Of a stretch of 64,000 nucleotides of DNA, positions 16,535 to 24,795 are shown in pieces. The DNA lies in the NCBI GenBank assembly GCA_016793065.1, contig JAEULV010000099.1:1-64000 (forward strand), in the 5' to 3' direction. The notes beneath the pieces were generated by a model. It was not told the DNA's origin. It ran no database searches and saw only the letters and a program-made list of their open reading frames with translations. The position numbers and the translations under genes were made by a program. Within the stretch, counting starts at the first letter, position 1; each line of letters begins with the position of its first letter. This DNA is from Hyphomicrobiaceae bacterium (GTDB lineage: Bacteria; Pseudomonadota; Alphaproteobacteria; Rhizobiales; Ancalomicrobiaceae).

Positions 16535-19048
16535 TCACGCCGGCTGCACGAAACTGTCGAGCACCCGCTTGCGCCCCGCCCGGTCGAACTCGATCGACAG
16601 CTTGTTGCCCTCGACCTCGACCACATTGCCGTTGCCGAACTTCAGGTGGAAAACCCGGTCGCCGCATTTGTACCGCGCCGCCTCGGCATCGCTCTTCGTC
16701 ACCAGCTGGCCTTCGAGCACTTTGCCCAGGCGCTTCTCGACGATCGGATTGCCCCAGCGATCCCGCTGCGGCGACCGGCCGGCGCCATAGCCGGCAAAAC
16801 CGGTGCGCGCCTCGCCAAACCCGCCGGCCGGCCGGCCCGGGTCCTGATTGAACTCATGATCGTCGCCGCCGCGCCCGCGCCCCGCCGCCCCGCCGCCCAT
16901 CGCCCCGCCGCCCGCCGGCCCGGCGATCCGCGCCTGCGCCCGCTGCCATCCGGGCGTCTGATAGGTCGAGCCGAACGCCGCGCCCTGGTCGAACCGGCTG
17001 GCGCCATAGCCGCCGCGACCATAGCCGCCATAGCTCGACTTGCCCTCGATCACGTCCACATGCGGTTCCGGCAGTTCGTCGAGAAACCGGCTCGGCACCG
17101 ACGAATTCCACGAGCCGTGCACCCGCCGGTTCGAGGCGAACCACAGCTTCACCCGCTGCTTCGCCCGCGTCAGCCCGACATAGGCGAGCCGCCGCTCCTC
17201 CTCCAGCCCCGCCCGGCCGCTCTCGTCCAGTGCCCGCTGATGCGGAAACAGCCCCTCTTCCCAGCCCGGCAGGAACACCGTGTCGAATTCCAGCCCCTTG
17301 GCGGCGTGCAGCGTCATGATGTTGACCGCGTCGAGCCCGGCTTCCTGCTCGGCATCCATCACCAGCGACACATGCTCGAGAAACGTCTGCATATTGTCGA
17401 ACTGATCCATCGACCGGATCAGTTCCTTCAGGTTGTCGAGCCGCCCCGGCGCGTCGGCGGACTTGTCGTTCTGCCACATCTCGGTATAGCCGCTCTCGTC
17501 CAGGATGATCCCGGCGAGTTCGGAATGGCCGATGACGTCGACCTGCGCCCGCCAGCGGGCAAAACTGTCGGTCAGGCCCTTCAGCGCCGAGCGCGCCTTC
17601 GGCTTCAGCTCCTCGGTCTCGACCATCTCCGCCGCCGCCAGCGTCAACGGAATCCCCTTCGCCCGCGCATAGGCGTGGATCTGCAGCACCGTCGCGTCGC
17701 CAAGCCCGCGCTTCGGCACGTTGACGATCCGCTCGAACGCCAGATCGTCGGCCGGCTGGATCATCGCCCGGAAATACGCCAGCGCATCGCGGATTTCCTG
17801 CCGCTCGTAGAAGCGCGGGCCGCCGATCACCCGATAGGGCAGCCCCAGCGTGACGAACCGGTCCTCGAACTCGCGCATCTGGAACGATGCCCGCACCAGG
17901 ATCGCCATCTCGTTCAGCGCATGGCCAAGGCGCTGCAATCGCTCGATCTCGTCGCCGATCGCCCGCGCCTCCTCCTCCGAATCCCACACCGAGGCGACCT
18001 GCACCTTCTCGGCCTCCGGATCGGCGCTGTCGGTGAACAGGGTCTTGCCCAGCCGGCTTTCGTTATGGGCGATCAGGTGCGAGGCGGCGGCGAGGATATG
18101 CGAGGTCGAGCGATAGTTCCGCTCCAGCCGGATCACCAGCGCGCCGGGAAAATCGTGCTCGAACCGCAGGATATTGTCGACCTCCGCCCCGCGCCAGCCA
18201 TAGATCGACTGGTCGTCGTCGCCGACGCAACAGACGTTCTTGTTGCCCTGCGCCAGCAGCCGCAGCCACATGTACTGCGCAACGTTGGTATCCTGATACT
18301 CGTCCACCAGCATGTAGCGAAACCGCCGCTGGTAGTCCTTCAACACGTCGGCGTTCTCGCGGAAAAGCCGGATCGTCTCCAGCAGCAGATCGCCGAAATC
18401 GGCAGCATTCAGCGTCTTCAGCCGCGCCTGATAGGCGCCATAGAGTGCCCCGCCCTTGCCGCCGGCGAACGCCTTCGCCTCGCCCGGCGGCACCTCGCGC
18501 GGCTGCAGCCCGCGATTCTTCCAGCCGTCGATATGCGAGGCCAGCTGCCGCGCCGGCCAGCGCTTCTCGTCGACGCCCTCGGCCTGGATGATCTGCTTCA
18601 TCAGCCGCAGCTGGTCGTCGGTGTCGAGAATGGAGAAATCCGACTTCAATCCGACCATTTCGGCGTGCCGGCGCAGGATCTTGGTGCCGATGGCATGGAA
18701 CGTCCCCAGCCACGGCATCCCCTCGACCGCCTGTCCGACATAGCGGCCGATCCGCTCCTTCATCTCCCGCGCCGCCTTGTTGGTGAAGGTGACGGCGAGC
18801 AATTCCGATGGCCGCGCCCGGCCGGTGGCGAGGATATGGGCAATCCGCGTCGTCAGCACCCGGGTCTTGCCGGTCCCGGCGCCCGCCAGCACCAGCACCG
18901 GCCCCTCGGTCGCCTCGATCGCCTGCCGCTGCTCCGGATTGAGCCCGTCGAGATAGCCGGCCGCCTCCACCCGCGCGCCCATGGCACGCGCGGCGATGCC
19001 GCCGGGGCGATATTCAGGCGCGGGCACGGCTCTGGGGTCGGTGGTCAA
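16535..19048 (-). CDS. UvrD/PcrA-type ATP-dependent DNA helicase
   Basis: A superfamily 1A helicase of about 837 residues that unwinds DNA 3' to 5' in repair and replication restart. Motif I is AGAGTGKT, motif II is LVDEYQDTN, motif III is GDDDQSIYGWRGA, motif IV is LERNYRS, motif V is TLHAAKGLEF, and motif VI is RRLAYVGLTRA. A Gly-rich disordered linker (about 85 residues, with GGYGRGGYGASRF) precedes a C-terminal Tudor-like segment (GDRVFHLKFGNGNVVEVEG). The start is uncertain. A TTG at 19048 keeps the GIAARAM segment that I recall from rhizobial homologues; ATG codons at 18982 and 19144 are alternatives. Confidence 0.88.
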   Translation of the reverse strand: MTTDPRAVPAPEYRPGGIAARAMGARVEAAGYLDGLNPEQRQAIEATEGPVLVLAGAGTGKTRVLTTRIAHILATGRARPSELLAVTFTNKAAREMKERIGRYVGQAVEGMPWLGTFHAIGTKILRRHAEMVGLKSDFSILDTDDQLRLMKQIIQAEGVDEKRWPARQLASHIDGWKNRGLQPREVPPGEAKAFAGGKGGALYGAYQARLKTLNAADFGDLLLETIRLFRENADVLKDYQRRFRYMLVDEYQDTNVAQYMWLRLLAQGNKNVCCVGDDDQSIYGWRGAEVDNILRFEHDFPGALVIRLERNYRSTSHILAAASHLIAHNESRLGKTLFTDSADPEAEKVQVASVWDSEEEARAIGDEIERLQRLGHALNEMAILVRASFQMREFEDRFVTLGLPYRVIGGPRFYERQEIRDALAYFRAMIQPADDLAFERIVNVPKRGLGDATVLQIHAYARAKGIPLTLAAAEMVETEELKPKARSALKGLTDSFARWRAQVDVIGHSELAGIILDESGYTEMWQNDKSADAPGRLDNLKELIRSMDQFDNMQTFLEHVSLVMDAEQEAGLDAVNIMTLHAAKGLEFDTVFLPGWEEGLFPHQRALDESGRAGLEEERRLAYVGLTRAKQRVKLWFASNRRVHGSWNSSVPSRFLDELPEPHVDVIEGKSSYGGYGRGGYGASRFDQGAAFGSTYQTPGWQRAQARIAGPAGGGAMGGGAAGRGRGGDDHEFNQDPGRPAGGFGEARTGFAGYGAGRSPQRDRWGNPIVEKRLGKVLEGQLVTKSDAEAARYKCGDRVFHLKFGNGNVVEVEGNKLSIEFDRAGRKRVLDSFVQPA

Positions 19049-19325
19049 GGCGTCGAATTTCCCGTTGCTTGGCGCCGGGCAACGAGGTCCCGAAACCGCC
19101 AGACTGCGAACACTAGCCGATTCTCTGGAGCCAGACTGGTACATAACACGAACAAAATCAAGCAACCTCACGCCGGTTGTGCACTTGTCCGCTGTTTTCC
19201 GCCACCCGCCGGCCATCACCCGCCACGATCCGCCGATTGCCGCCGGCCCCGCGCGAAAAACCGTTCAACCCCGGGGCTTTTCCCGCTAACCTGCCTCGGA
19301 TCGGATCGCGGAGTTCACATCGCCC

Positions 19326-20501
19326 ATGTTCACCACCTTCTTCGCCGAGTTGAAATCCGCCGGCCTACCGGTCTCGCTGCGCGAATATCTGGCGCTGATG
19401 GAGGCACTCAAGGCCGATCTCGCCGAGAAGAAGGTCGAGGATTTCTACTACCTGTCGCGCGCCATCCTGGTGAAGGACGAGCGCAATCTCGACAAGTTCG
19501 ACCGCGTCTTCGGCCACGTCTTCAAGGGGCTCGACTTGATGTCGGAAAGCCTTGAGGCCGAGATCCCGACCGAATGGCTGATGAAACTCGCCGAGAAACA
19601 CCTGACCGACGAGGAAAAGGCGCTGGTTGAAAGCCTCGGCGGCTTTGAAAAGCTGATGGAAACGCTGAAGCAGCGGCTTGAGGAACAGAAGGGCCGGCAT
19701 CAGGGCGGCAACAAGTGGATCGGCACCGCCGGCACCTCGCCCTTCGGCGCCTATGGCTACAATCCGGAAGGCGTCCGCATCGGTCAGTCAGAGAGCCGCC
19801 ACCGCCGCGCCGTCAAGGTCTGGGACAAGCGTGAATTCAAGGACCTCGACGACAAGATCGAACTCGGCACCCGCAACATCAAGGTGGCGCTGAAGCGCCT
19901 GCGCAAGTTCGCCCGCACCGGCGCCGCGTCCGAACTCGACATCGACGGCACCATCGACGGCACCGCCCGCCGTGGCTATCTCGACATCCACATGCGCCCC
20001 GAACGCCACAACGCCATCAAGGTCCTGCTGTTTCTCGATATCGGCGGCTCGATGGACGATCATGTTCGCGTCTGCGAGGAACTGTTCTCGGCCGCCCGCT
20101 CCGAATTCAAGGTGATGGAGCACTTCTATTTCCACAATTGTCTCTACGAATACGTCTGGAAGGACAACCGCCGCCGCCATGTCGAGCGCCTGAACACTTG
20201 GGACGTTCTGCACAAATACCCCAACGACTACAAGATTGTCTTCGTCGGCGACGCCTCGATGAGCCCCTACGAGATCAGCTATCCCGGCGGCTCGGTCGAA
20301 CACTGGAACGAGGAAGCCGGCCAGGTCTGGATCAACCGCGTCCTCGCCACCTACCCGCGCGCCGTCTGGCTCAATCCGATTCCGGAAAACCACTGGAACT
20401 GGACCCACTCCATCCGCATGCTGCGCGAGCTGATGACCGGCCGCATGTTCCCCCTCACCCTCGACGGCCTCGACCGCGCCATGAAGGAACTCGCCCGCTG
20501 A
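19326..20501 (+). CDS. VWA domain protein, CoxE-like
   Basis: A 391-residue protein of the CoxE-like von Willebrand factor A family. The metal-ion-adhesion motif is FLDIGGSMDDH, a DxGxS variant of DxSxS. The N-terminal half (FTTFFAELKSAGLPVSLREY) matches the family. Such proteins pair with MoxR ATPases to mature metalloenzymes; the MoxR gene at 9038 on the same strand is the likely partner. The ATG at 19326 has GGAG about 14 bases upstream. An inverted repeat follows the stop codon. Confidence 0.85.
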   Translation: MFTTFFAELKSAGLPVSLREYLALMEALKADLAEKKVEDFYYLSRAILVKDERNLDKFDRVFGHVFKGLDLMSESLEAEIPTEWLMKLAEKHLTDEEKALVESLGGFEKLMETLKQRLEEQKGRHQGGNKWIGTAGTSPFGAYGYNPEGVRIGQSESRHRRAVKVWDKREFKDLDDKIELGTRNIKVALKRLRKFARTGAASELDIDGTIDGTARRGYLDIHMRPERHNAIKVLLFLDIGGSMDDHVRVCEELFSAARSEFKVMEHFYFHNCLYEYVWKDNRRRHVERLNTWDVLHKYPNDYKIVFVGDASMSPYEISYPGGSVEHWNEEAGQVWINRVLATYPRAVWLNPIPENHWNWTHSIRMLRELMTGRMFPLTLDGLDRAMKELAR

Positions 20502-20530
20502 CCGGGCGCGAGTTCACACCACGCCTGAAA

Positions 20531-20690
20531 CAGCCGCGTCTCCTCTCCCCTTTATGAGGAGGGTGGCGCCGCGAGGCGCCGGGTGGGGTGGGTTGCCCCG
20601 AAAGCAGCCTTCAAGCCCGCACTCCGGGCCACCTACCCCGCCGGCGGCTTCGCCGCCACCTCCCCCATAAAGGGGAAGGAAGTCGAGGCC
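20531..20690. repeat. Inverted pair of a second REP family
   Basis: A palindromic unit starting CTCCCCTTTATGAGGAGGGT with a GGCGCCGCGAGGCGCC core is followed about 60 bases later by an inverted relative ending CCCCCATAAAGGGGAAGG with a GGCGGCTTCGCCGCC core. Sequence and length differ from the REP family at 9901. It lies between the convergent VWA gene and the gene at 20706, where it may also act as a terminator. Confidence 0.75.
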
Positions 20691-20705
20691 CGGACAGCGC
20701 TCACG

Positions 20706-22484
20706 TCACGGCGTGCTGATCTTCACCTTGTCGAGCAGCTTCTTCGGATCGTTCGACGCCATCAGTAGCGACATCACGTCGATGCCTTCCGGCTCGCTCG
20801 CGGTTGCCGTCAGTGCCAGCGGCTTGCCGGCGCTGACGAACCCGGCGATCGCCTGGGCTACCTTCTTCGCCTCTGCCGTGCCGCCGAGCGTGCCGGCCAC
20901 CAGCATCGCCGCCATCTCGCCGAACTTCTTGCGCTTCGCCTTGACGTCGCCGCCCTGGCCGCCGGCCTGTTGCTGCACCGCGATGTTGATCAGGCCGCGA
21001 TCGTCGAGCTTCACCGACAGGTCCCTAGCCGTCAGCGCCATCGCCGCGATCTGCATCATCAGCGGGTCCTCGTCGAAGAGGTCGGCCTCGGCATTGCCGA
21101 TCGTCCCGGTGAGCCGCGCCGCGCCCAATTGCTCGGCTTCCACCGACAGATCGGCGATCCGGATCGTCGAACTCGCCTCGTCCCACTTCAGGAAGCCGCG
21201 AAAGCCCATGTCGAGCCGGGTCAGCCCCGCCTTCAGCAATTGCTTGACCTGCGCATCCCGGCTCGCCTTCGGCAGGTCGAACACCAGATGCCGGGTATCG
21301 ATGGCGATATCCGACGGGATGCCGGCGCGATAGCCGCCCAGCGTCAGGTCGAACAACTCGAGCGCCCCGCTGATCGTCTCCAGCGGCTTGTCCTTGTCCG
21401 GCGCCACGAACGACACGCCCTCGATCTTGAAGCCGTCGAAATGCGGAATGAGCTTGCGATAGTTCCCGGCGAACCACTCCGGCGTCAGCTGCTCGCGGAT
21501 CGGAACCACCGTCGCCAACACCTGCTTGAAGTTCATGCCCTTGAACAGCATGCTCCTGATCTTCACCGCGAGGTTCAGGTTGCTCGTCACCTCAAGGTCG
21601 CTGAACCCGAAGCTCGGATAGCGGCCGTCGCCGAAGGCGCCGATCGTCCCCTTGCCCAATCCGATCGACACCGTCTCCTGCTTCTCGGTCTTGAACGTGC
21701 ACTTGAACCCGTCGAACTCCATCGGCGCCGTGACCATGCCGTTGAAGATCCAGTCATAGAGCAGGACGAGTTTGCCGATCATCGCCGGCTCGAAGTCCTT
21801 CCGGTCCTTTGCCTGTTCCGACAGCGCCTGCAGTTCGCCCATCGCGTACGGCATCGGCCGGGCGCTGAATTCGCGTCCGCGCGCCGCGCCGATCGAGCAG
21901 GTGCTCAGCCCCGGCGCCGCGACCTGACCGCCGGTCATCTCGAAATTGCGATAGACCAGCATCAGGTTCTTGTGGCCGGCCGCCGCCTCGCCGACATACA
22001 TCTCGAACAGGTTGCGCAGGCCGAAATCCTCGGCTGACAGCCGGCCAAGCGTGATCCGCACGTCCTCCTTGGCCTTGACCAGATAGGTGAGATCGCCAAC
22101 GACCACCTGACGCGCCACGCCGCCGGCCAGATCCTTCATCTCGAAGCCGGTGAAGACCATGTCGACGACAAGTCGCGCGCCGTTCTCGATCGGCACATCC
22201 TGCCGGACGGTGAGGGTCGGCACCGAGATCGACCGCGCCTTCATCTCCGCCAGACGCTTCATCGACGGAAGAAAACCGTCGGTCGCGAACAACCCGCGAA
22301 TGTCGGCCTCGCTGGCATCGCCATCGATCACGTCGATCTGCGGAATCGTTACCTGGACGACGCCTGCTTCGAGCTTGATGTCGCGAACCGTCAGCGTCTC
22401 GGCATCGGCCGAGCCGGGCAGAACGGCAAGCAGGGCAACCGCGGGACCAATCCCCGCGCGAAGGAATCGTTGAAAAAGCGACAT
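20706..22484 (-). CDS. Secreted/periplasmic protein of unknown function
   Basis: A 592-residue protein not recognised as a named family. A signal peptide is evident (RFLRAGIGPAVALLAVL, cleavage near SADA-ET, about residue 28). The mature part alternates strand and helix segments and contains only two cysteines. A region near the C terminus (LSVEAEQLGAARLTGTIGNA) hints at an AsmA-like or lipid-transfer beta fold, but this is weak. The start at 22484 (MSLFQ) has GGAG upstream. It stands alone on the minus strand. Confidence 0.7.
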   Translation of the reverse strand: MSLFQRFLRAGIGPAVALLAVLPGSADAETLTVRDIKLEAGVVQVTIPQIDVIDGDASEADIRGLFATDGFLPSMKRLAEMKARSISVPTLTVRQDVPIENGARLVVDMVFTGFEMKDLAGGVARQVVVGDLTYLVKAKEDVRITLGRLSAEDFGLRNLFEMYVGEAAAGHKNLMLVYRNFEMTGGQVAAPGLSTCSIGAARGREFSARPMPYAMGELQALSEQAKDRKDFEPAMIGKLVLLYDWIFNGMVTAPMEFDGFKCTFKTEKQETVSIGLGKGTIGAFGDGRYPSFGFSDLEVTSNLNLAVKIRSMLFKGMNFKQVLATVVPIREQLTPEWFAGNYRKLIPHFDGFKIEGVSFVAPDKDKPLETISGALELFDLTLGGYRAGIPSDIAIDTRHLVFDLPKASRDAQVKQLLKAGLTRLDMGFRGFLKWDEASSTIRIADLSVEAEQLGAARLTGTIGNAEADLFDEDPLMMQIAAMALTARDLSVKLDDRGLINIAVQQQAGGQGGDVKAKRKKFGEMAAMLVAGTLGGTAEAKKVAQAIAGFVSAGKPLALTATASEPEGIDVMSLLMASNDPKKLLDKVKISTP

Positions 22485-22693
22485 GTCGAAGCTCCGAACC
22501 AAGCAAGGGCATCAGTTCGACAATCGACATATCCGGAAGCCGACGCAAGGGAAAAGCGCCTGCCGTGCAATCACCTTCCCGCCGGATTGGCGAGCGGTCC
22601 ACATTCCTCGTTCGATTCGGAAAAGTAGCGCGCCAAAAACGCGCCGGTGTCGCCAGGCTCGAAAGACTGCATCAGTGCCTGGAAACGGCGAGC

Positions 22694-22810
22694 CTAGCGC
22701 AGCACCACCGCCGCGACCGTCGCCAGCATCGTCAGGAACAGCAGGGCCCGAAGCCCGATCGAGAAAGTTCCCGGATGGCTCGCAACCGCGGCAACACGAC
22801 GCTGGAACAT
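22694..22810 (-). CDS. Candidate small membrane protein (38 residues)
   Basis: A short frame begins ATG at 22810 behind a good ribosome site (GGGGGAAG, 5 bases away). It encodes a basic N terminus (MFQRRVAAVASHPG) and one predicted membrane span (LRALLFLTMLATVAAVVL). It lies in an otherwise empty 580-base gap. Outside this frame the gap shows no gene. Coding status rests on ribosome site and hydrophobic pattern only. Confidence 0.4.
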   Translation of the reverse strand: MFQRRVAAVASHPGTFSIGLRALLFLTMLATVAAVVLR

Positions 22811-23063
22811 GACGCTTCCCCCATACCCTGACGATCGCTGCCCGTCGTTTCGCGGGCGGGCCCGTCTTGCGCGGGCTGACACGACCGAAGCGGATTAAAC
22901 CCCGATCTGATCCGCTCCGCAACTGTCTTGCAAAACAAGCGCTTGCGTCACCGGCCGGATTCGGAATCGAAACTTCAACTCGCGCCCAAACGCGCGAAAC
23001 GAAAGACCGCGCGCTGGACGTCCCGGCGCTGGTCGCGCGCCGGGAGCGTCAAAAAAGCCGGCA

Positions 23064-23489
23064 TCAGGTGCGCAGCACCATCACCGAGCACGGCGCATGC
23101 CGCACGATCTTGGCGGCGTTGGAACCGAGCAGGTAGGTCGACATGGTCGGCCGGTGCGACGACACCACGATCAGATCGGCGCCCCAATTGCTGGCCTCGT
23201 CGATCACCTCGTGATAGACGCCGCCGAACTTCAGGCTGACCGTGCTGTTCTCGGCGGTGAGACCGACCGAGGCCGCCAGTTCCACGATCGTCTCCTTGAT
23301 CGTCGACTCGGTCTTGGCTTCGAAATCGGCCGGCAGGAATTCAGCGACATAGCCGTTCATCGGCTGCATCACCGCGATGATGTGCACCTGTCCGCCGGAA
23401 TCCTTGGCAAGGCCGGCGGCGGTCGTCAGCGCCGGGCTGGCGAACGAGGTTTCGACCGGATCGACCGGCACGACGATTTTCTTGAACAT
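23064..23489 (-). CDS. Universal stress protein (UspA family)
   Basis: A 141-residue single-domain Usp. It begins MFKKIVVPVDPVETSFA and ends with SSHRPTMSTYLLGSNAAKIV, then RHAPCSVMVLRT. The ATP-binding signature G-2X-G-9X-G(S/T) is degraded: the first two glycines are replaced (SHRPTM) while LLGSNA is kept. This suggests altered nucleotide binding, as in non-ATP-binding UspA proteins. It is a monocistronic gene with a 268-base upstream gap in which no further gene is seen. Confidence 0.9.
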   Translation of the reverse strand: MFKKIVVPVDPVETSFASPALTTAAGLAKDSGGQVHIIAVMQPMNGYVAEFLPADFEAKTESTIKETIVELAASVGLTAENSTVSLKFGGVYHEVIDEASNWGADLIVVSSHRPTMSTYLLGSNAAKIVRHAPCSVMVLRT

Positions 23490-23757
23490 TGCCCCTCACA
23501 AATGTCTGCCCGGTTCGCCCGGGCGCCACGCGCTCCCGGCCGTCCCGAAAGCTGCCGCGACCATACGCCTTTGGTCGCGACCGGCTTTGAGCGAGGTCAA
23601 CCCACGGCCTGCCGCCCCATGCCGCAAACGCATGCCCGCACCGCCAGCCGCGCGCGGCACCATGTCGCGGGCCTTGCGACAAAAAGCCGAAGCCGCCCGC
23701 GATATTTCAATGAAAACAGCAAGTTCGCAACAACACCGGAATCAATGTCAAAGCCGT

Positions 23758-24795
23758 TCAGCCGGCATCCTTGCCCGGCATCCGTGTCAGCTCCGCCATC
23801 ATCTCGGTCAGCGACGGCGGCGACATTTTCAGGAACGGCAACGGCCGCGTCAGCTCGATCGCCGCCAGGCCGACTCGCGCCGTGAGAAAGCCGTTGACGA
23901 CCCCCTCGCCGAGCTTGGCCGACAGCCGCGCCGCCAGCCCCTGCCCCACCAACTGCTGCACCAGCGTGTCGCCGATCGCCATGCCGCCGGTGATCGCCAG
24001 ATGCCCGACCACCGCCCGGGCGAGCCGCAGGAAGCCCAGCGTCCCCGGCCGACCGCCGTAAAGCTCCGCCAGCCGCCGCACCATGCGCAGGTTGACGATC
24101 ACCACCACCGCGATGTCGACCAGCGCCCGCGGGCTGATCGCCGTCACCACCGACACATTGCGGGCGCTGTCCATCACCAGCGCCACCGCCCGCTTGTCGA
24201 GCGGCCCGATCACGTCGCGCTCCGCCAGCGCCATGAGGTCGCGGCCGTCGACCACCGACGTCATGTGGTCGGCCATCGCCGCCCGCCCCCGCGCCGCCTC
24301 CGGCACGCTGGCATAGAGCGCCACCACCTCGTCGGCGACCCGCTTCGCCGCTGCCGGATCGTTGCCCGCCATCGCCCCGGCCTCGCGGATCCGGTCGACC
24401 CGCCTGAGACGGGCAAGCCCCATCAGCTCCCGCGCCACCAGCACGATCAGCGCCAGCGCCGCCAGCCCGAGCAACGCGATGCCGAACCAGCCGAGCCACT
24501 CCGCCCGCGTGAACAGCTCCCGGATCAACCCGTCGATCGCCAACCCGATCGACAGCGACACCAGCGCCCCCAGCGCCGACAACAACACCCCGCGCCAGCT
24601 CCAGCCGCCGCCGCGCGGCATCACCCGGGGCACGCCCTCGTCCTCGCCGGCGGTCTCCACCGGCTCCGGCGCCGGCACCACCAGCGTCCGCCCGGCAGCG
24701 GCGCGGGCAGAGGCGTGATCGAAGGTCGCCTCCGCCACCGTCACGGTCGGATCGTCGAGCTTGATCGCCTTCGGCCGGCGCGGTGCGTCGCTCAT
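23758..24795 (-). CDS. ycjF: YcjF/DUF697-type membrane protein
   Basis: A 345-residue protein of the YcjF (TIGR01620/DUF697) family. After a soluble acidic N terminus (about 70 residues) come two membrane spans (WRGVLLSALGALVSLSIGL and WFGIALLGLAALALIVLVA). The conserved C-terminal domain includes ISPRALVDIAVVVIVNLRMV. Function is unknown; the family is always linked with YcjX and is envelope-stress related in enterobacteria. Its start overlaps the ycjX stop by ATGA, so translation is coupled. Confidence 0.87.
   Translation of the reverse strand: MSDAPRRPKAIKLDDPTVTVAEATFDHASARAAAGRTLVVPAPEPVETAGEDEGVPRVMPRGGGWSWRGVLLSALGALVSLSIGLAIDGLIRELFTRAEWLGWFGIALLGLAALALIVLVARELMGLARLRRVDRIREAGAMAGNDPAAAKRVADEVVALYASVPEAARGRAAMADHMTSVVDGRDLMALAERDVIGPLDKRAVALVMDSARNVSVVTAISPRALVDIAVVVIVNLRMVRRLAELYGGRPGTLGFLRLARAVVGHLAITGGMAIGDTLVQQLVGQGLAARLSAKLGEGVVNGFLTARVGLAAIELTRPLPFLKMSPPSLTEMMAELTRMPGKDAG

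Noticed and set aside
16646-19555. 969-codon plus-strand frame opposite UvrD
   Set aside because: It is a shadow of the helicase gene and runs into the VWA gene in another frame; no motif is seen.
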